Below, one piece after another: positions 46,171-58,723 of a DNA stretch of 64,000 nt; positions within the stretch are counted from its first letter, which is position 1; each line of letters starts with the position of its first letter. The position numbers and the translations under genes are program-made. Origin of the DNA: Liolophura sinensis (Eukaryota > Mollusca > Polyplacophora > Chitonida > Chitonidae). The notes under the pieces were generated by a model that ran no database searches, was not told the origin of the DNA, and was given only the letters and a program-made list of their open reading frames with translations. The DNA lies in NCBI RefSeq assembly GCF_032854445.1, contig NC_088297.1, forward strand, positions 10,008,163 through 10,072,162, written 5' to 3'.

Positions 46171-46619
46171 AACCCAACTTGTGATAACCAGCTAAGGGGA
46201 CAGGGGGAAAGGGTGGTGGTGGTGGGAGTGGTGGCAAGAGGGTGGTAGATAAGAGGGAGCGGATGGGTCAAGAGGGCTTGTCAAAAGAAGAAAACAAAAA
46301 ACGAGGGGAGGGAGTAAGAGTGCTGGAAGTAAGAGCTGGTGAGTAATACTGGCACTGGCTGACCCTTCAGCCCAAATGAAGAATAATATGGCTGAAGTGA
46401 TCTTGAAATTGACCACTTTCCCACTGAAAGCCCAATAAACCACTAAAAAGCAAATACTGCCTTCATTACTGCGCTCATGCCTCTGAAACAGTGTCAAAGT
46501 ATTGAAAATATCAACAACTAATGGGACTGATTAGTTCATAAAGAGTGTGTATCCACACATTTGCATTAGGCTAAGATTACTGGAGAAACAACAAGAGATG
46601 CATACATGCCTGAAGAAAT

Positions 46620-46628
46620 CATAAAAAA
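46620..46628 (+). promoter_or_regulatory. Hunchback-type site CATAAAAAA
   Basis: Exact match to the fly Hunchback core. One of four in 46.6-52.4 kb. Confidence 0.35.
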
Positions 46629-46669
46629 TATAATAATCTTTTATGATTTCTACAGAGGGTAATTAATCC

Positions 46670-46730
46670 TTGTTTGGAAGGGGGTGGAGGGGGTGGGGTG
46701 GGGTGGGTTGAAGGGAGGGGGGTTGCATGT
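46670..46730. repeat. G-rich tract
   Basis: GGGGGTGGAGGGGGTGGGGT and continuation. Potential quadruplex on the plus strand. Similar tracts occur at about 44980-45020 and 49645-49665. Confidence 0.7.
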
Positions 46731-48149
46731 ATCATGAAATCACATGGTAGTCTGATTAGACTTGGACATCGTATCTTAGCAACCGGTATTCAACTGTTTC
46801 GGTTAAAAATTCAGTCCAAAATACATAACGGCTGTAACTAGATCAAACATTAATATTAACATTCAAAAGTAGACTAGAGTATAATGTTTACGCTACATGT
46901 TGCAATTTAACGCGATACATGCCTGTTTATTTGCGGCTTTCAGTTTATTTATGAGAATACGGTCTTTAACAACAAGCAATCACTTTACATATAATTGCAG
47001 CCATTTCTTGACAAAGTCGCTTAGCAGTTTTAGATTTAAACCACAAAACCTTACTGGCTCTGTGAGCAGTCTGTGTTAGTGAAATTGTCAGAGTACTTAA
47101 AATTATTTGGGGACTTACGGTAGTTAATTGACACTGGATGACTATACGCTTTCACAAGGCATAACTGTTATCTCAAGGTCTTCAGTAAGAATTCCAATGC
47201 AACCAGGTGCAAATGCTCTACTGAGCTTCACCAACTGCCCAATGACGTACTGATTTAAAAAATGAATACCGTTACCTTGACACTTTCCAAAAGAAAAAAC
47301 AAAACCAAAAAAAAAAATGGAAGAAGTAAATAAAATAAATAAATATGCTGTATATATATTTTTTCTAGATGATGATTTTTACATTGTGGTGGTCATCAAA
47401 TCATATGTGAAATGCAAACTTCTTTACTTACTAGTCTGTCACCTGATACCTCCAAGATAAATCAAAATCTAACCTCAGCCTTAAAAACAATTCAGGCTGT
47501 ATTTTGATATGTCAATCTCCGCATTAATAGGCCAGTGTAAAGACTATGGGTTGTAACACGATATATTCAAAGTGTCACATACACACCTCTGTATACTGGC
47601 TAATACACAAGACAAAACTTCACAGGGTAAAACTGTTTGGCTAAAATACCAACGGTTACAAAAAAAACCAAAACAAAATGGATCTTCACCTTATAAAAGA
47701 GGAGAAAAGCAAATGATGGGTGATACAACTACGCGAACAAAACTACACAAATTTGACAGCTATGTTGTCAGCGGGAAGTCGTCAGCCGTGCTCGCTAAAT
47801 GAACAATTGTGCCTCTAAAAGAAATAGCACAAAAATATAAAAAAAAAATAAAATAAATAAAATAAACACTATTGAGTAACTACGTAGTGTTTTACAGGTA
47901 CCTGGAGAAGGCATTTCCTCAATCCCAGAGCGCTCCTGAAGTCAGAGGCACATCTTGGATCAGTGGTTTGCGGACTGCTGTTACGTAACCAATAATAATG
48001 AAATGATTCGTTCTCACATTACACTGATTAATGGGTGCTTTTTTTTTTTTTTTTTTCTCCCTCTCACAGATTTCTTTTTCACGTTTTTCTTTTCCTTTGC
48101 TCCTTAAGAGTTGCCTAAGTTGAGGACCCTTTGCCAAATTGTCGATAAA

Positions 48150-48600
48150 ACGGCCAATTCATGTTCGGGTGGGCCGTGTCCTATCAAGATTGCTGTCATC
48201 AGGGCGTTTATGAGACTCGACGAGGAGGCATTTAGCCCAATGAATGTCTTCTTTTTTTAACAACGGTTATCAGACAATAATCAGTAGTGGCCACATCACA
48301 TTGTAAGCGACTGGCTCCGACAATTACACCACGCTGCGTCTCACTGGCACAATTGATTAGATTTCCCGTCAGCGAGCATCTTGAGACCTTAATCGCGACA
48401 CTCGGCCAACGCTGCCACAAAACAACCACACGCTGTCTTTTTTCATTTGCACAGCCGAGGCTAGCACCTTTTTTTTTTTCTCCCTCCACTTCCACAATCC
48501 AGCATCCACTAATACCTTGACTGTGGTGGCCGCAGAAAATGGCCAGATCACGTACGCCAGCTTTGTCCAGCGACGGTCAGAAAAACATTACGGCCTTAAG
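48150..48600. other. Unique high-complexity block, candidate regulatory DNA
   Basis: CpG-containing, non-repetitive sequence (for example CGGGTGGGCCGTGTCC, CTCGACGAGGAGGC, AATTGATTAGATTTCC), in contrast to the A/T tracts on both sides. It carries no convincing exon on either strand. Confidence 0.3.
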
Positions 48601-48865
48601 TACCAGTCTGGAGGATTTTTCATCCGATTTTTTTATAAATTGCTCCATGGAACTGTCCCTGTGAGATTAGCAGCAGACGCTATTATGGCTGCTGAACTAC
48701 ACACTGGTCACTCTGGTAAATATATCCTACACTGTGATCTCTCTGTGACACTGGAGAGGGCTTGTTGACACCAGGACTAAAAACACCGTGTGTCCTTTCC
48801 CATCTGAGTGTGGCTGTATGATGCTGATAACAAAACCACCGCATAAACACACACAAACACACACA

Positions 48866-48875
48866 CATAAAAAAA
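48866..48875 (+). promoter_or_regulatory. Hunchback-type site CATAAAAAAA
   Basis: Follows a CA repeat, so it may be fortuitous. Confidence 0.25.
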
Positions 48876-49444
48876 CAGGAGGAGTTTGTTCTCAATGTCA
48901 CTGCTCCACACCCCCCTAACTCTCAGCTGTCCCTTCTCCTCTCTCTCCACTTTGTCACCATCAGGTATTGTGTTACGAGCCCTCAAACATCTCTGTAGCT
49001 ATTGTGAAACATCTGAATTAAGGTGTGAGTGGGCCAAGTCTGGTTGCCTGCTCTTTTTTTTCTCCCTCTCGGTCATCTGCCTGACTAAGGCATTCTAGTC
49101 TACCCAGACTCCCTACAGGCTATAAACCCAGACTATACCGGTCTACCAGCATACCTACAGCAAGAGCTTTGGACTATACAACGACAACTCTAGCACTAGA
49201 CTAGTCCATCTTTTCTCAGACCGGTACGACGATAAATGTAGCTTCCTTTCCTCGGGTGGTCAGTCTGAGACCAGTAAGGGTCATCTCATGTATGTGTCCG
49301 GTGCATTTGACCACTGGTCATCCGATATCTCCGATAAGGCAAGACATCGTTGTGTCGTTGGCCGTTATATTTTTTTTTCGGGAGGGCTTGGCGTCTGTCC
49401 ATTCACCAGGGCCAGTCCTACTCCTCGGATCAATCAGTTTAACA

Positions 49445-49453
49445 CATAAAAAA
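49445..49453 (+). promoter_or_regulatory. Hunchback-type site CATAAAAAA
   Basis: Within AACACATAAAAAATGCAT. Confidence 0.3.
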
Positions 49454-50485
49454 TGCATAACAATTCTCTATTGATCGCAAACGGCCTTTATTTTCTGGCC
49501 AGTGACTCGTGTCTCAGTCTGGAAACGGCCTCCCTGGCACTTGCATTAGGGAGAGGGCGACTAACCAGGGATTCAACGGGGCAGAGCCGCTCTGTAGCCC
49601 ACGGGGCATCACTATGCTGCTAAGGTCAGTCAGGGGAGAGGAGGAGGGCAGGGGGGGGGGGGAGTTTGGACTACCACAATATCCTCACCACAACTGTGAT
49701 TATCTTTCACAATTTTTTTCCCTTTCCGATCACTAAATCTTCCCTAGAGCTGAATGAGACAATAACCCATTTCTCAGTAATACCACCCCATCCCCCCTCC
49801 CCCCCCACAAGCAGCACCCTCCACCCATTTATCGTGTCCACCAGCCTAAGTAAAACTCCTGTCTCTTACACTCAGCTCCACCAACCTTGTCCGATGACTT
49901 TTCTGCAAAACTGCCGCAGTTTCACAAGCGGCCTGGGACATACATAAACCACATCACCTATTTATTGTTAGACGGCTCAATCGGCCTTCTTTTAATGACA
50001 CAGGAAATTAATACCTTAGTGCAACATATCATATAGAGTGGACCAAATTAACCACTGATGAAATATCACAGGAAGCCACTGTTTGCACAAATATGGCACA
50101 TTCGCTAATAACTGTGTGTACATGAAATGTAGCTTTTTGAAAACAAGTGTACATCAAAAATGATGCATCCTTTAAACTCACTTTAAACTGAATTTAAATT
50201 TACATTTTTAAATTACCCCGTTTTGCTTTTTATGTATATCTGTATGTAATATCACCTCTCTATTAGCACAATTGTAACTTGACAGCCATCTTGGAGGGAA
50301 ACTGACATGGTCCAGCATAACCACGTTGCTCCATCATGGCTAACTATATTAGGTCATGCATATCTAGCAGATAGTTTAAAAACTACTTGAAAATTTCACC
50401 TGTGCATTATCAGGTACCTGTATGTATAGTGCTCTGTAGAGTACTTTCTAACTGATATCTGTATAAAGATGAGACTGCTATTATA

Positions 50486-50660
50486 TATTTACTTATTTGA
50501 TTGGTGTTTTACGCCGTACTCAAGAATATTTCACTTATACGACTGCGGCCAGCATTATGGTGGGAGGAAACCAGGCAGAGCCCTGGGAAAACCCACGAAC
50601 ATCACCAGGTTGCTGACAGACCTTCCCACGTATGGCTGGAGAGGAAGGAGGCTGCCATAA
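50486..50660 (-). mobile_element. SINE family 1, minus, body and tail
   Basis: ATTTGATTGGTGTTTTACGC through CACGTATGGCTGGAGAGGAA. Well preserved. It is the only SINE between 34.1 and 58.5 kb. Confidence 0.92.
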
Positions 50661-52139
50661 AAGTTTTACCACAAGCAAAATTATATCTCTTAATTCACTT
50701 TTCAAGACTGCGCCTAAATGAAACGATATCACTCTAATGTTTCTTGTTCAGGGTCCTTAAAGACAATTTTTATAAAATTAAAAGCAAAAAATATTCTGTT
50801 TTGATAAGGTTGGACCATGTGTTTTCCCTGATACATGGGTAGGCCTACTTTTTCTGAATTGCAGACCATTAACTACCACCAACTTTACAAATACTGAATC
50901 TAAACATTTGTACCAAAAAAATAATTGAAATTAAATTATGAAGTAATGTAAAAAAAAAAATTTAAAAGCCGGTACTAATATGTTTTTTTAAATGTGGAGT
51001 AGAAAATACCTGAAAGTCTGTGTATAGCACGGGCCATTATCTCTTGAAGGTACACGTATGTTAAAAAGTCGCCTGTAAAAAGCTTATATGTAGGTTGACA
51101 AGAGACAACACAAAAAAATTCCAGTTCGGACAAGTCAGTGTGAACATGTGGGTCAGATTTGAGAGGACTGACCCTTGAGTGTGTAATCTTAACTTAACTT
51201 ACAACTTTTTATCACCTAGTACAAAACTGCACATTCAGTGTGACAGGCTTGCAAATCTTTGACTCTTTTGAGGCCTGGCATGTATATGGTGTTAAGCCAC
51301 CCCCCCACGAGATCACACAAATAATGACGTGTGTATGCGTGAGCATGATTTATCACCAACAAAATTTTTACGTCTTAGAAAACTTGCTTTTTTACAACTG
51401 CTTATCTATGTGTTTATCTCTTCATGCAGTCACACCTAGCTTATGGGTCGGATGGATTTAGAAAGGCTAGTTATCAACAAATGCTACTCTGTTTTAAAGT
51501 TGAATATAATTAAAACGTCAATTAAGGTAACTAAGGTAAAACAAGCGAAATTAGCTGATGAACTGCAAGTATATGTTATGTATACCCACACTTTTACTGC
51601 TGAGTTTGGATATAAAACTACTAAATTATAGCATTTCACAAATGTTTGCCAAAAGTCTGACATTATCATTGAATGCTTATTTGATCTGTATACGAACCAC
51701 CAATATATACTTCTCTAGACCGACATTAATTAATGCTAATTTACCAACTGTAAATGTGCTAAATACATGCTAAAAAACTTGAGATAATAATTGAAGATTG
51801 CAAAACTTCATGCAGTGACCTCAATAAATCTGAAATCACTGGTACAAATGTACTTGTCGAATTCAAGTTGGCCACAAATATAGAGAATGCAGCCAAAACC
51901 ACACCACGCCGTTTTTTCTGCCAATTATTCTTAATTCCCCGAAGTTTTATGGCAAGGAGGAGATGAGAGAGCCAGAAATGAAGGGAGGGTTTTGGGCCAG
52001 GGAAGGAAATTACATAGAGGACAGTATTGGTCAGCTAAGGCCGAAAGCAGCTCAGATGTCTAGAAAAGGCCAGAAAAGAACATAGTACAGGCTAAATTGG
52101 TCAGTTGTTAATTTCCCACAAGAAAAGGTGTCGATATTG
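50661..52139. other. Gene-free stretch
   Basis: AT-rich. Frames at 51240-51773 have no recognisable domain. No repeats recognised. Confidence 0.4.
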
Positions 52140-52520
52140 AGCCGATGGCGTGGTGGACTCTATTTTTTCTCTTTCCCTCTCACTTTTCTCCTCTCTCTTC
52201 TCTCCCTCTCTCTTCGGACTGGCCTTCATGAGGCCATCTCGTGTGATTTGGGTTGACATCAATCATGGCTGACCCAAACCAAGGCCTAATTACCATCTTG
52301 GGCATCGTTTACGCGGCTTCCCACAGCCACGGTCTTCCCACTCCAGCCAGACGGGACGCATAAAAAACGCCGCCGAAAATAATCGGTATGCACATATTGT
52401 ATCTATAGTAAATAAATGTCCCATTCCTTTTGCGTCTCGGTGGTATGTAGGAGCCATTTTTTAACCTCCCTGAAGAGGAGAACTCTTCTAATGGTAGGAG
52501 ATACACTTAAGTCAAAATGA
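52140..52520. other. Unique block with exact Hunchback site
   Basis: High-complexity sequence containing GACATCAATCATGGCTGACC, CTAATTACCATCTTGGGC and GCATAAAAAACG (Hunchback consensus at 52358-52367). Candidate enhancer; no exon supported. From 52520 to about 55020 the DNA is AT-rich and featureless to me. Confidence 0.35.
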
Positions 52521-55075
52521 ATTAGTTTTCGTGCACCTAAAGACATTACCCGCGCATCAAACATGTAAGAACGACCTGTAGCTATACTAACTAAAATATA
52601 TTTACCCCGTGTTTCAAATCCGTCATGAATAACAACAACCAGATGTACAGTGTATCGATGAGAAACTCTCTTTCAGCAGGCTCACTGACCTACATGCACC
52701 TTGAAATCTTATTCAACCAGTGTCATCGTGCAATTTTTCAAAGACAAAACCATAGCATGATTCCCTAAATTTGAATGAAACTATCAATCCAGATCAAATT
52801 AGGTGAAAAACAGAGGCGTAATTCTGATTGGTTATTCAATTCAGTCACATGTATCATCCTATTTCTGAAGAAATTTTTAAATAAAGGCCACAGCCTTTCG
52901 CAAATTTCTCAAATGACTGAAACTCCATGAGCCAACTGATAAACAAATCCAACATACAAGCATTTGCCGTCAGTTTTCAAATAAAAACTATCACTCTTTA
53001 CTCATTTTTCAAAGGAAAAATGAGGACAAAACTTTGGACACATAAATGACAAAACACTGTAGGATTCCGGAGAGTCTTCTTGTAACATTTATGAGAGACA
53101 TGATTATATATACTTGAATTTTACAACGCATTAGATAATTTTTTCCAAGTTAAAAATCCTAAACCAGAAAATATAGTTTTGTTTCAGTCTTAATTCCCAG
53201 TTCCTCACACCAGCCAATCAATATCATGATCTACAAAGGTTAATTATGTATCAGATGAAATTCAGTTTTTAATTTATCCACAAAGTGATTTCTCCCATAT
53301 CCTAAAATCAGAGTTTCTAATAAATTCTTTTATAAAATTTCAAGCTTTGAATAAAAAAAAATAATAATTTATCTTATGTCCTTCATGAATATTGATTATT
53401 CGAATGAGCCAATTTGTTTTTTTTCAGCCAGAGCTAACGCAAATTTCACTACACTAAAGACAACAAATCTTCTGCTAAGTGTATGCAATACAACATTTCA
53501 GTCCCACTTGATTAAAAAATTTACTACTTATTAAAAATTGGCTGATTACAAATCTGAGGACACCAAATGAAAACTGTCACTGGAAAATTATCAGGGCAAA
53601 TATCAAATTACAGCGATCGTTTTTCCCTTCATTGTTTGAATTCCAGTTCTGGGGAAATATAAATTTTTGTCGGATATTCATGATTGCCATGTTGAAAGAC
53701 AGAATGTACGCTTTACACTTGTCAGGTGAGGAAAAATTGGGGCCCATTCACAGCCAAAACAGTAACTGAAAGTGCTGTTCATTTCATTACACCTCTAATA
53801 AACCTGCTAAATGCTTAGGTATCCAGGAAATTAAAACACATAAACATTACAATAATTTGCGGCCACAGAAATTGCTCCTAAATTCAATCGACCTCTAATC
53901 TATAGTCCAATCTGATTCAGGTACAGTATGTCAGTACACAATAGAGATTAGTAACTTTCGTAAAGGAAAAAAAAAAAAACTACCATATGATACTGAAAAT
54001 TTCTAAACTATTTTTACTTTGCTAATTAACCTACTAAATAATACGGGGTTTAATATATTTAATTTACATAATAACTACATGATAAATGCCGTATAGGATT
54101 GATACACCAGTAAATAGGTTTATTACAATTCCAGAGATATTAATGATTGTGGTTTAACACCATATGTCAGTTCAAGAGGAGAAAATATCCTTGGGAAATC
54201 AAGAAGTACGTAATTATAGTTGATTCTGGAATTCAACATTAGTTATTTCAAATGTTATTCTATTACACACCCAAAAAGGTATTAATTCTTGGCCACGAGG
54301 CTCCAGTTACCAGGATCTTCATCTTTTTACACCTGCTCAACACAAATGTAAGTTCTCCTGCACCTGTGCCACAAACTATTCCATTCTTTTCAGATAATTT
54401 TAATTTGTGCATGACAGGAAAAGAAAAAAATTTAAGTTCTTCTCGGCTTTCCACAAGTCACGGCCTTAACTTTTCCTAACAAGATTAGACAGATTATTTC
54501 AAATCAAATTAATCACAACGGCAATCACTATTAATTAAGAAAATACTTTTCCGAAACTTATCAGCTAAATTTGCTTGAAGCAACGTTCTAACATACATAG
54601 GTATCCAGTAATTAATGACAAAAACTTCACTTGACACTTAATCGATTGTGTATTTACAATTTTTAATATCAGAATAAATCAATGGATTATTATCTGACAT
54701 ATTAGCTAATATTAAAGGCTGAATCCACAGTGGGTTTTGTATTTCATACTTTATTATGCCGACATCAAGTGGCGCAAATGTCAAAAGTTCACATATCGAC
54801 ATTAGTGAACCATTCATGCGCAAACGAAGAACCTAAATTAATTGTTTAATTAACAATGATACCTATACAAGTGTTGGTACCAGCGTGTTAAGTCTTGTTC
54901 ATTCTTAAACCCAGCGGGAACAGTAACAAAACCATCGCATGTTGATACCATTTTCACGGTCAAACTTTTTGCAACCATTAACGCTTTAAATGACCAATCC
55001 GACTATACCCCCCAGGGCAAAAACAGCGCCGGAATATGCCAACATACTGGCGTGCTAAATCCCTTCTTACCCAAA

Positions 55076-55098
55076 GTCATGTGACTTGGTCATGTGAC
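55076..55098. promoter_or_regulatory. Paired M-box/E-box GTCATGTGAC
   Basis: GTCATGTGAC at 55076-55085 and again at 55089-55098, 13 bp centre to centre. This is the extended CATGTG E-box bound by MiT/TFE-type bHLH proteins. The surrounding 55020-55500 is richer in G+C than its neighbours, as a promoter or enhancer might be. The frames at 55036 and 55265 have no domain. Confidence 0.4.
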
Positions 55099-56056
55099 CC
55101 ATCCTCAGTGGTAGGGGATAATGGGTTGGTTGGTTCATCGAGGGAGTTAGACAGGCTGGGCGCCGGGGAGAAGAGAGGGCAAGTATGCTGGGACATAACC
55201 TTTAAAAAGCAAATGGTGCAGTCCAAATATCTGCACTAGCGTCATTTTGTAGGGCGCCAATACCTTGCCCTGTAACCCCCGGCAACCCCTAGAGATAACC
55301 AGGGTAGTAAAAAATGTAGGAAAGTCTGACCTCAGGGTGGATTGGCGTGGGGAAACATCAAACCGCTATTACTGCCGCGCCAGCAACTTAAACACTTCTG
55401 TATCCACTGTATTAATCACCATGGTTCTCACTTCCAACGAACGACTGAATATATTCAGCGCAAATTGTCATTTATTGGATGAGCTCAAGGTCAGCATCGC
55501 TTAGAAAAATCAAGGGACCAGATATAGCGGGTTAATAGTGCAACGTAATTGAATTAAAATGAACGATGGACGTAGAACAGTTTATATATGTTCTCGCTTG
55601 AGATGAAACAAAGAGCAGTGATGAATACTGACACGAAATTTGTTTGTGTAATCAACACAAATGAAATCCATGTCATTTCTACTACCCTGAAATTGCTGAT
55701 ACATAAGGATGAATTTGAGGACCGTATGCAGCATTTTAGAGGGTACGGTTTGGTAGGATTCGGGGGAGGGCAAGGGGAAGAGAAGGAGACAGCAGAAATT
55801 CAAAAATAAAAGGGATCGGGTACGACTCAATCGTTTCATCTATAAGAGGATTTTCAAAAAAACCTTAACAAACAGACATCCAGTCTTCAATACTTCTTTT
55901 TCACTCTGAAAATAGCTAAAGACTCTTCTGTGACAAACAAGGCATGTTAACTGGCTAAGCTGTTGAATTGTCCTATCATTAAACAAATAGCACACATGCA
56001 TGTACTTCTGTAAATTCTAGTGGTCAGAGGTTGCAAAAATAAAAAAAACAACTTAC

Positions 56057-56094
56057 CGTTTCACTAACGTGGTCATTACCAAGGAAAAAACCAT
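56057..56094 (-). CDS. hb: Candidate first coding exon of hunchback
   Basis: On the minus strand ATG at 56094-56092 opens 12 codons (MVFSLVMTTLVK) plus two bases, ending at a perfect GTAAGT donor. Splicing to 32566 restores the frame exactly (CG + A = Arg, then TESCLSTVAEAV). Upstream sequence is G+C-richer, as a 5' UTR might be. The phase match has a one-in-three chance and GTAAGT occurs several times by chance in 31 kb, so this stays tentative. Confidence 0.3.
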
Positions 56095-56122
56095 CGGTAC
56101 GATTTCCTTTGGCCGGCGAAGG

Positions 56123-56159
56123 TCAAGGTCGTGGCTATTCTCTCTACAAGTCAAGGTCC
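56123..56159 (+). promoter_or_regulatory. Two nuclear-receptor monomer sites
   Basis: TCAAGGTCG at 56123-56131 matches the FTZ-F1/ERR type YCAAGGYCR, and TCAAGGTCC at 56151-56159 is a near match. They lie just upstream of the candidate hunchback exon. Confidence 0.35.
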
Positions 56160-57824
56160 TTCACAGGCAAGAGAAACGGAAGTCTGCAAACAAGGATGTA
56201 CAAAAATCTCCTTAACCAAGCAAATGTCAGAAGAGATAACTTTTGATCAGTCTGATTCCTTTGGATTGTGAGGATGAAAGTGTGAACAATATATACCACT
56301 GAGTATGTACAGTCTTTTTGCCAATCACAGTTGCATGCTCTTAGAGTGAGAATTAACCTCAAGTTTAAAATTTACACGTCTGAAAACATCCACCATAAAC
56401 TTCACAGAGTATGATTTGGAAAACCAAAATCTCATCGAAGGTCTCACCACTATGCGAGAAAGAAAAAAAGGACCCCTCTCCTGACAGAAGCAAGACAATC
56501 ATTTGCAAAAAGTATAAAGAAAGAAAAAATACTGTCAAAGCTGAAGAACTTCAAATCAACTTGTTGCTGGCACTAGTGGACAGCTGACAATGCTGATGGC
56601 AAAAGTTATTCATGAGCATTTTGTGGGGGAAAACAGAGAACAGTGGCCAGCTGCTACATGTGTTAACTTGTGTCTCTATTCTCACGACAAATCAATACTT
56701 GCCACCCTGAAGACTTCCAGCATCACACGGACGCAAGACCAGAAAAGAGAAGACAACTCATTGATTCTCCACCCTCTCCATATATAATTGAATATTTAAA
56801 TTTTTGCAGTTGGTTTTATTGATGTCTGCATTAAGTCGAAAATTCTTTAGAAAAATGAAGTAACATTCTGACAGCAGGAGTGGCGCCTGCGTTCATTAGT
56901 ACTGGCGACCGGACGATCTGTTACCATGGCAAGTAAACAAGGTGTGCCTTTACCTGAATTAATTTTTTTTTCTGCACTTGTAAATTTCATTAAATTTAAT
57001 ACTCTGCTGACATCCAAAATCCATAGTTTAAAATAAAACAAAAATAATTATATTTATTAAAACAAAATTTCTGTTTAATTTTATATGTAAGAAAAGCTAT
57101 ACAGGCAAGAATGTATTTTCAAATGGACATTTAAAACACTAAAAAAAAAAATGATACCCAGAGACAATTGTCTTGGACTTAACAACACTTGACAGGATAT
57201 TAAAATTACACTTTTAAGTGAAATGTTTTTTTCTTTTTTTTTTTTCTACACCCCCTTTGCACAACTTTCCTGCACACGTTGCCCCTCCACAAGAGCAGTA
57301 AGTTTCCTAGACATAAACATCTGTTGGCAGCATTTTCTGCTCAGTTCACCCACAAGAACTAAAGGAAAACAGAACATCTGTAGGCCTGTATTGACATTAG
57401 CTTATTATCATAATCCACGACTAAAGAAGTACTTTTCTCAGTTTATAATCCTCAAGTGATAATGCATGCAATATGGCCGACCTACAGCCTTGACCTTGGT
57501 ATTGAAAAATTACTGAAGACAGCAGGCAATTGACTGCTTCAGACAAGACCCCTATTGTGCAGGGGTTTTGTGGGGTGGCAACAGCTTTACGCTGAAAACT
57601 TAATAAAACCGTCCCTGCCGTCACCGGGTTCTCTTGTCAGACATTGTTCCCCTGCACATACTCTTTTACCTCCATATTGATTTGAGGTAGACCAGTGTCT
57701 TGGGATCAAACAGCTTGCCTCATCATTAGCAAGTAACTAACTGTCACACTCTGCAGGTATTAGCACAACAGAGTGTCAACAGTGATATGCTTCCACAGCA
57801 AATTTAGCTAACTTATTTAAAGTC
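56160..57824. other. Gene-free stretch
   Basis: AT-rich, no repeat family or exon recognised. Confidence 0.4.
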
Positions 57825-58385
57825 AAAAATGTTCATGTTCATCTAAATTAAAAAGTGTTCATCTTATTCTAAAGTCAAATATGTTCATCTAATGCCTAAT
57901 ATGTTCATGATCATCTAAAATCAAATGGTGTTCATCTAATGTCAAATGGTGTTTATCTTCATCTAAAGTCAAACATGTTCATCTAATGTCAAGTGTTCAT
58001 ATTAATCTAATGTCCAATATGTTAATGTTCATCTAATGTCTAATATGTTAATGTTCATCTAATGTCCAATATGTTAATGTTCATCTAATATCAAGTGTTC
58101 ACATTAATCTAAAGTCAAATATGTTCATCTAATGTCAAGTGTTCATATTAATCTAAAGTCAAATATGTTCATCTAATGTCAAATATGTTCATGATCATCT
58201 AATGTCCAATATGTTAATGTTCATCTAATGTCTAATATGTTAATGTTCATCTAATGTCTAATATGTTAATGTTCAGCTAATGTCAAACATGTTCATGATC
58301 ATCTGATGTCCAACAGGTTCATCTAAAGTAAAATATGTTCACATTCATCCAATATTAAATATGTTCATCTAAAGTAAAACTGCTC
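57825..58385. repeat. Irregular minisatellite, ATGTTCATCTAATGTC unit
   Basis: Variants of TTCATCTAATGTC plus AAATATG are repeated over 560 bp with unit lengths of about 17-28 bp, and some AATGTTCATCTAATGTCTAA sub-blocks are repeated consecutively. Confidence 0.9.
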
Positions 58386-58589
58386 CTTTCAGGTTTGGTC
58401 AGCATTTATGTATTTAATTTTTTTTGTTTTGTTTCCATCAAAAACAACAAAAATTCCATATTAGGACAAATAAATACAGGGTGACTGATGATATATCAGT
58501 ATATTTATAACTTTCATTTCAAATTGAACATGCCACAATGTTTATGTCACTGAGGATGCCTCGTAACTATCATTCAGATTTACACAGAA

Positions 58590-58723
58590 TACGGTCTGCC
58601 AGCAACCTGCGGATTGTCCTGGGTTTCCTCCCACCATAATGCTGGCTGCCATGGTACACGTCAAATATTCTTGAGTATGGCGTAAACCACCAATGAAATA
58701 AAATAAATAAATAAATAAATAAA
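58590..58723 (+). mobile_element. SINE family 1, plus, body and tail
   Basis: GGTCTGCCAGCAACCTGCGG, with part of the hairpin deleted, ending in AAATAAATAAATAAATAAAT. Confidence 0.88.

Larger units (their letters stand above)
32567..56056 (-). other. Upstream region or first intron of hunchback
   Basis: 23.5 kb without any coding region I can recognise. If the candidate exon at 56094 is real this is one long intron; otherwise it is 5' flank. Open frames here are short, are often built on simple repeats, and match no family I know. Confidence 0.5.

Noticed and set aside
46192-46497. 101-codon minus frame
   Set aside because: Its C-terminal half comes from a G-rich simple tract; nothing recognisable.
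57825-58385. CRISPR-like array
   Set aside because: Units are adjacent and irregular, with no unique spacers, and the DNA is clearly animal.
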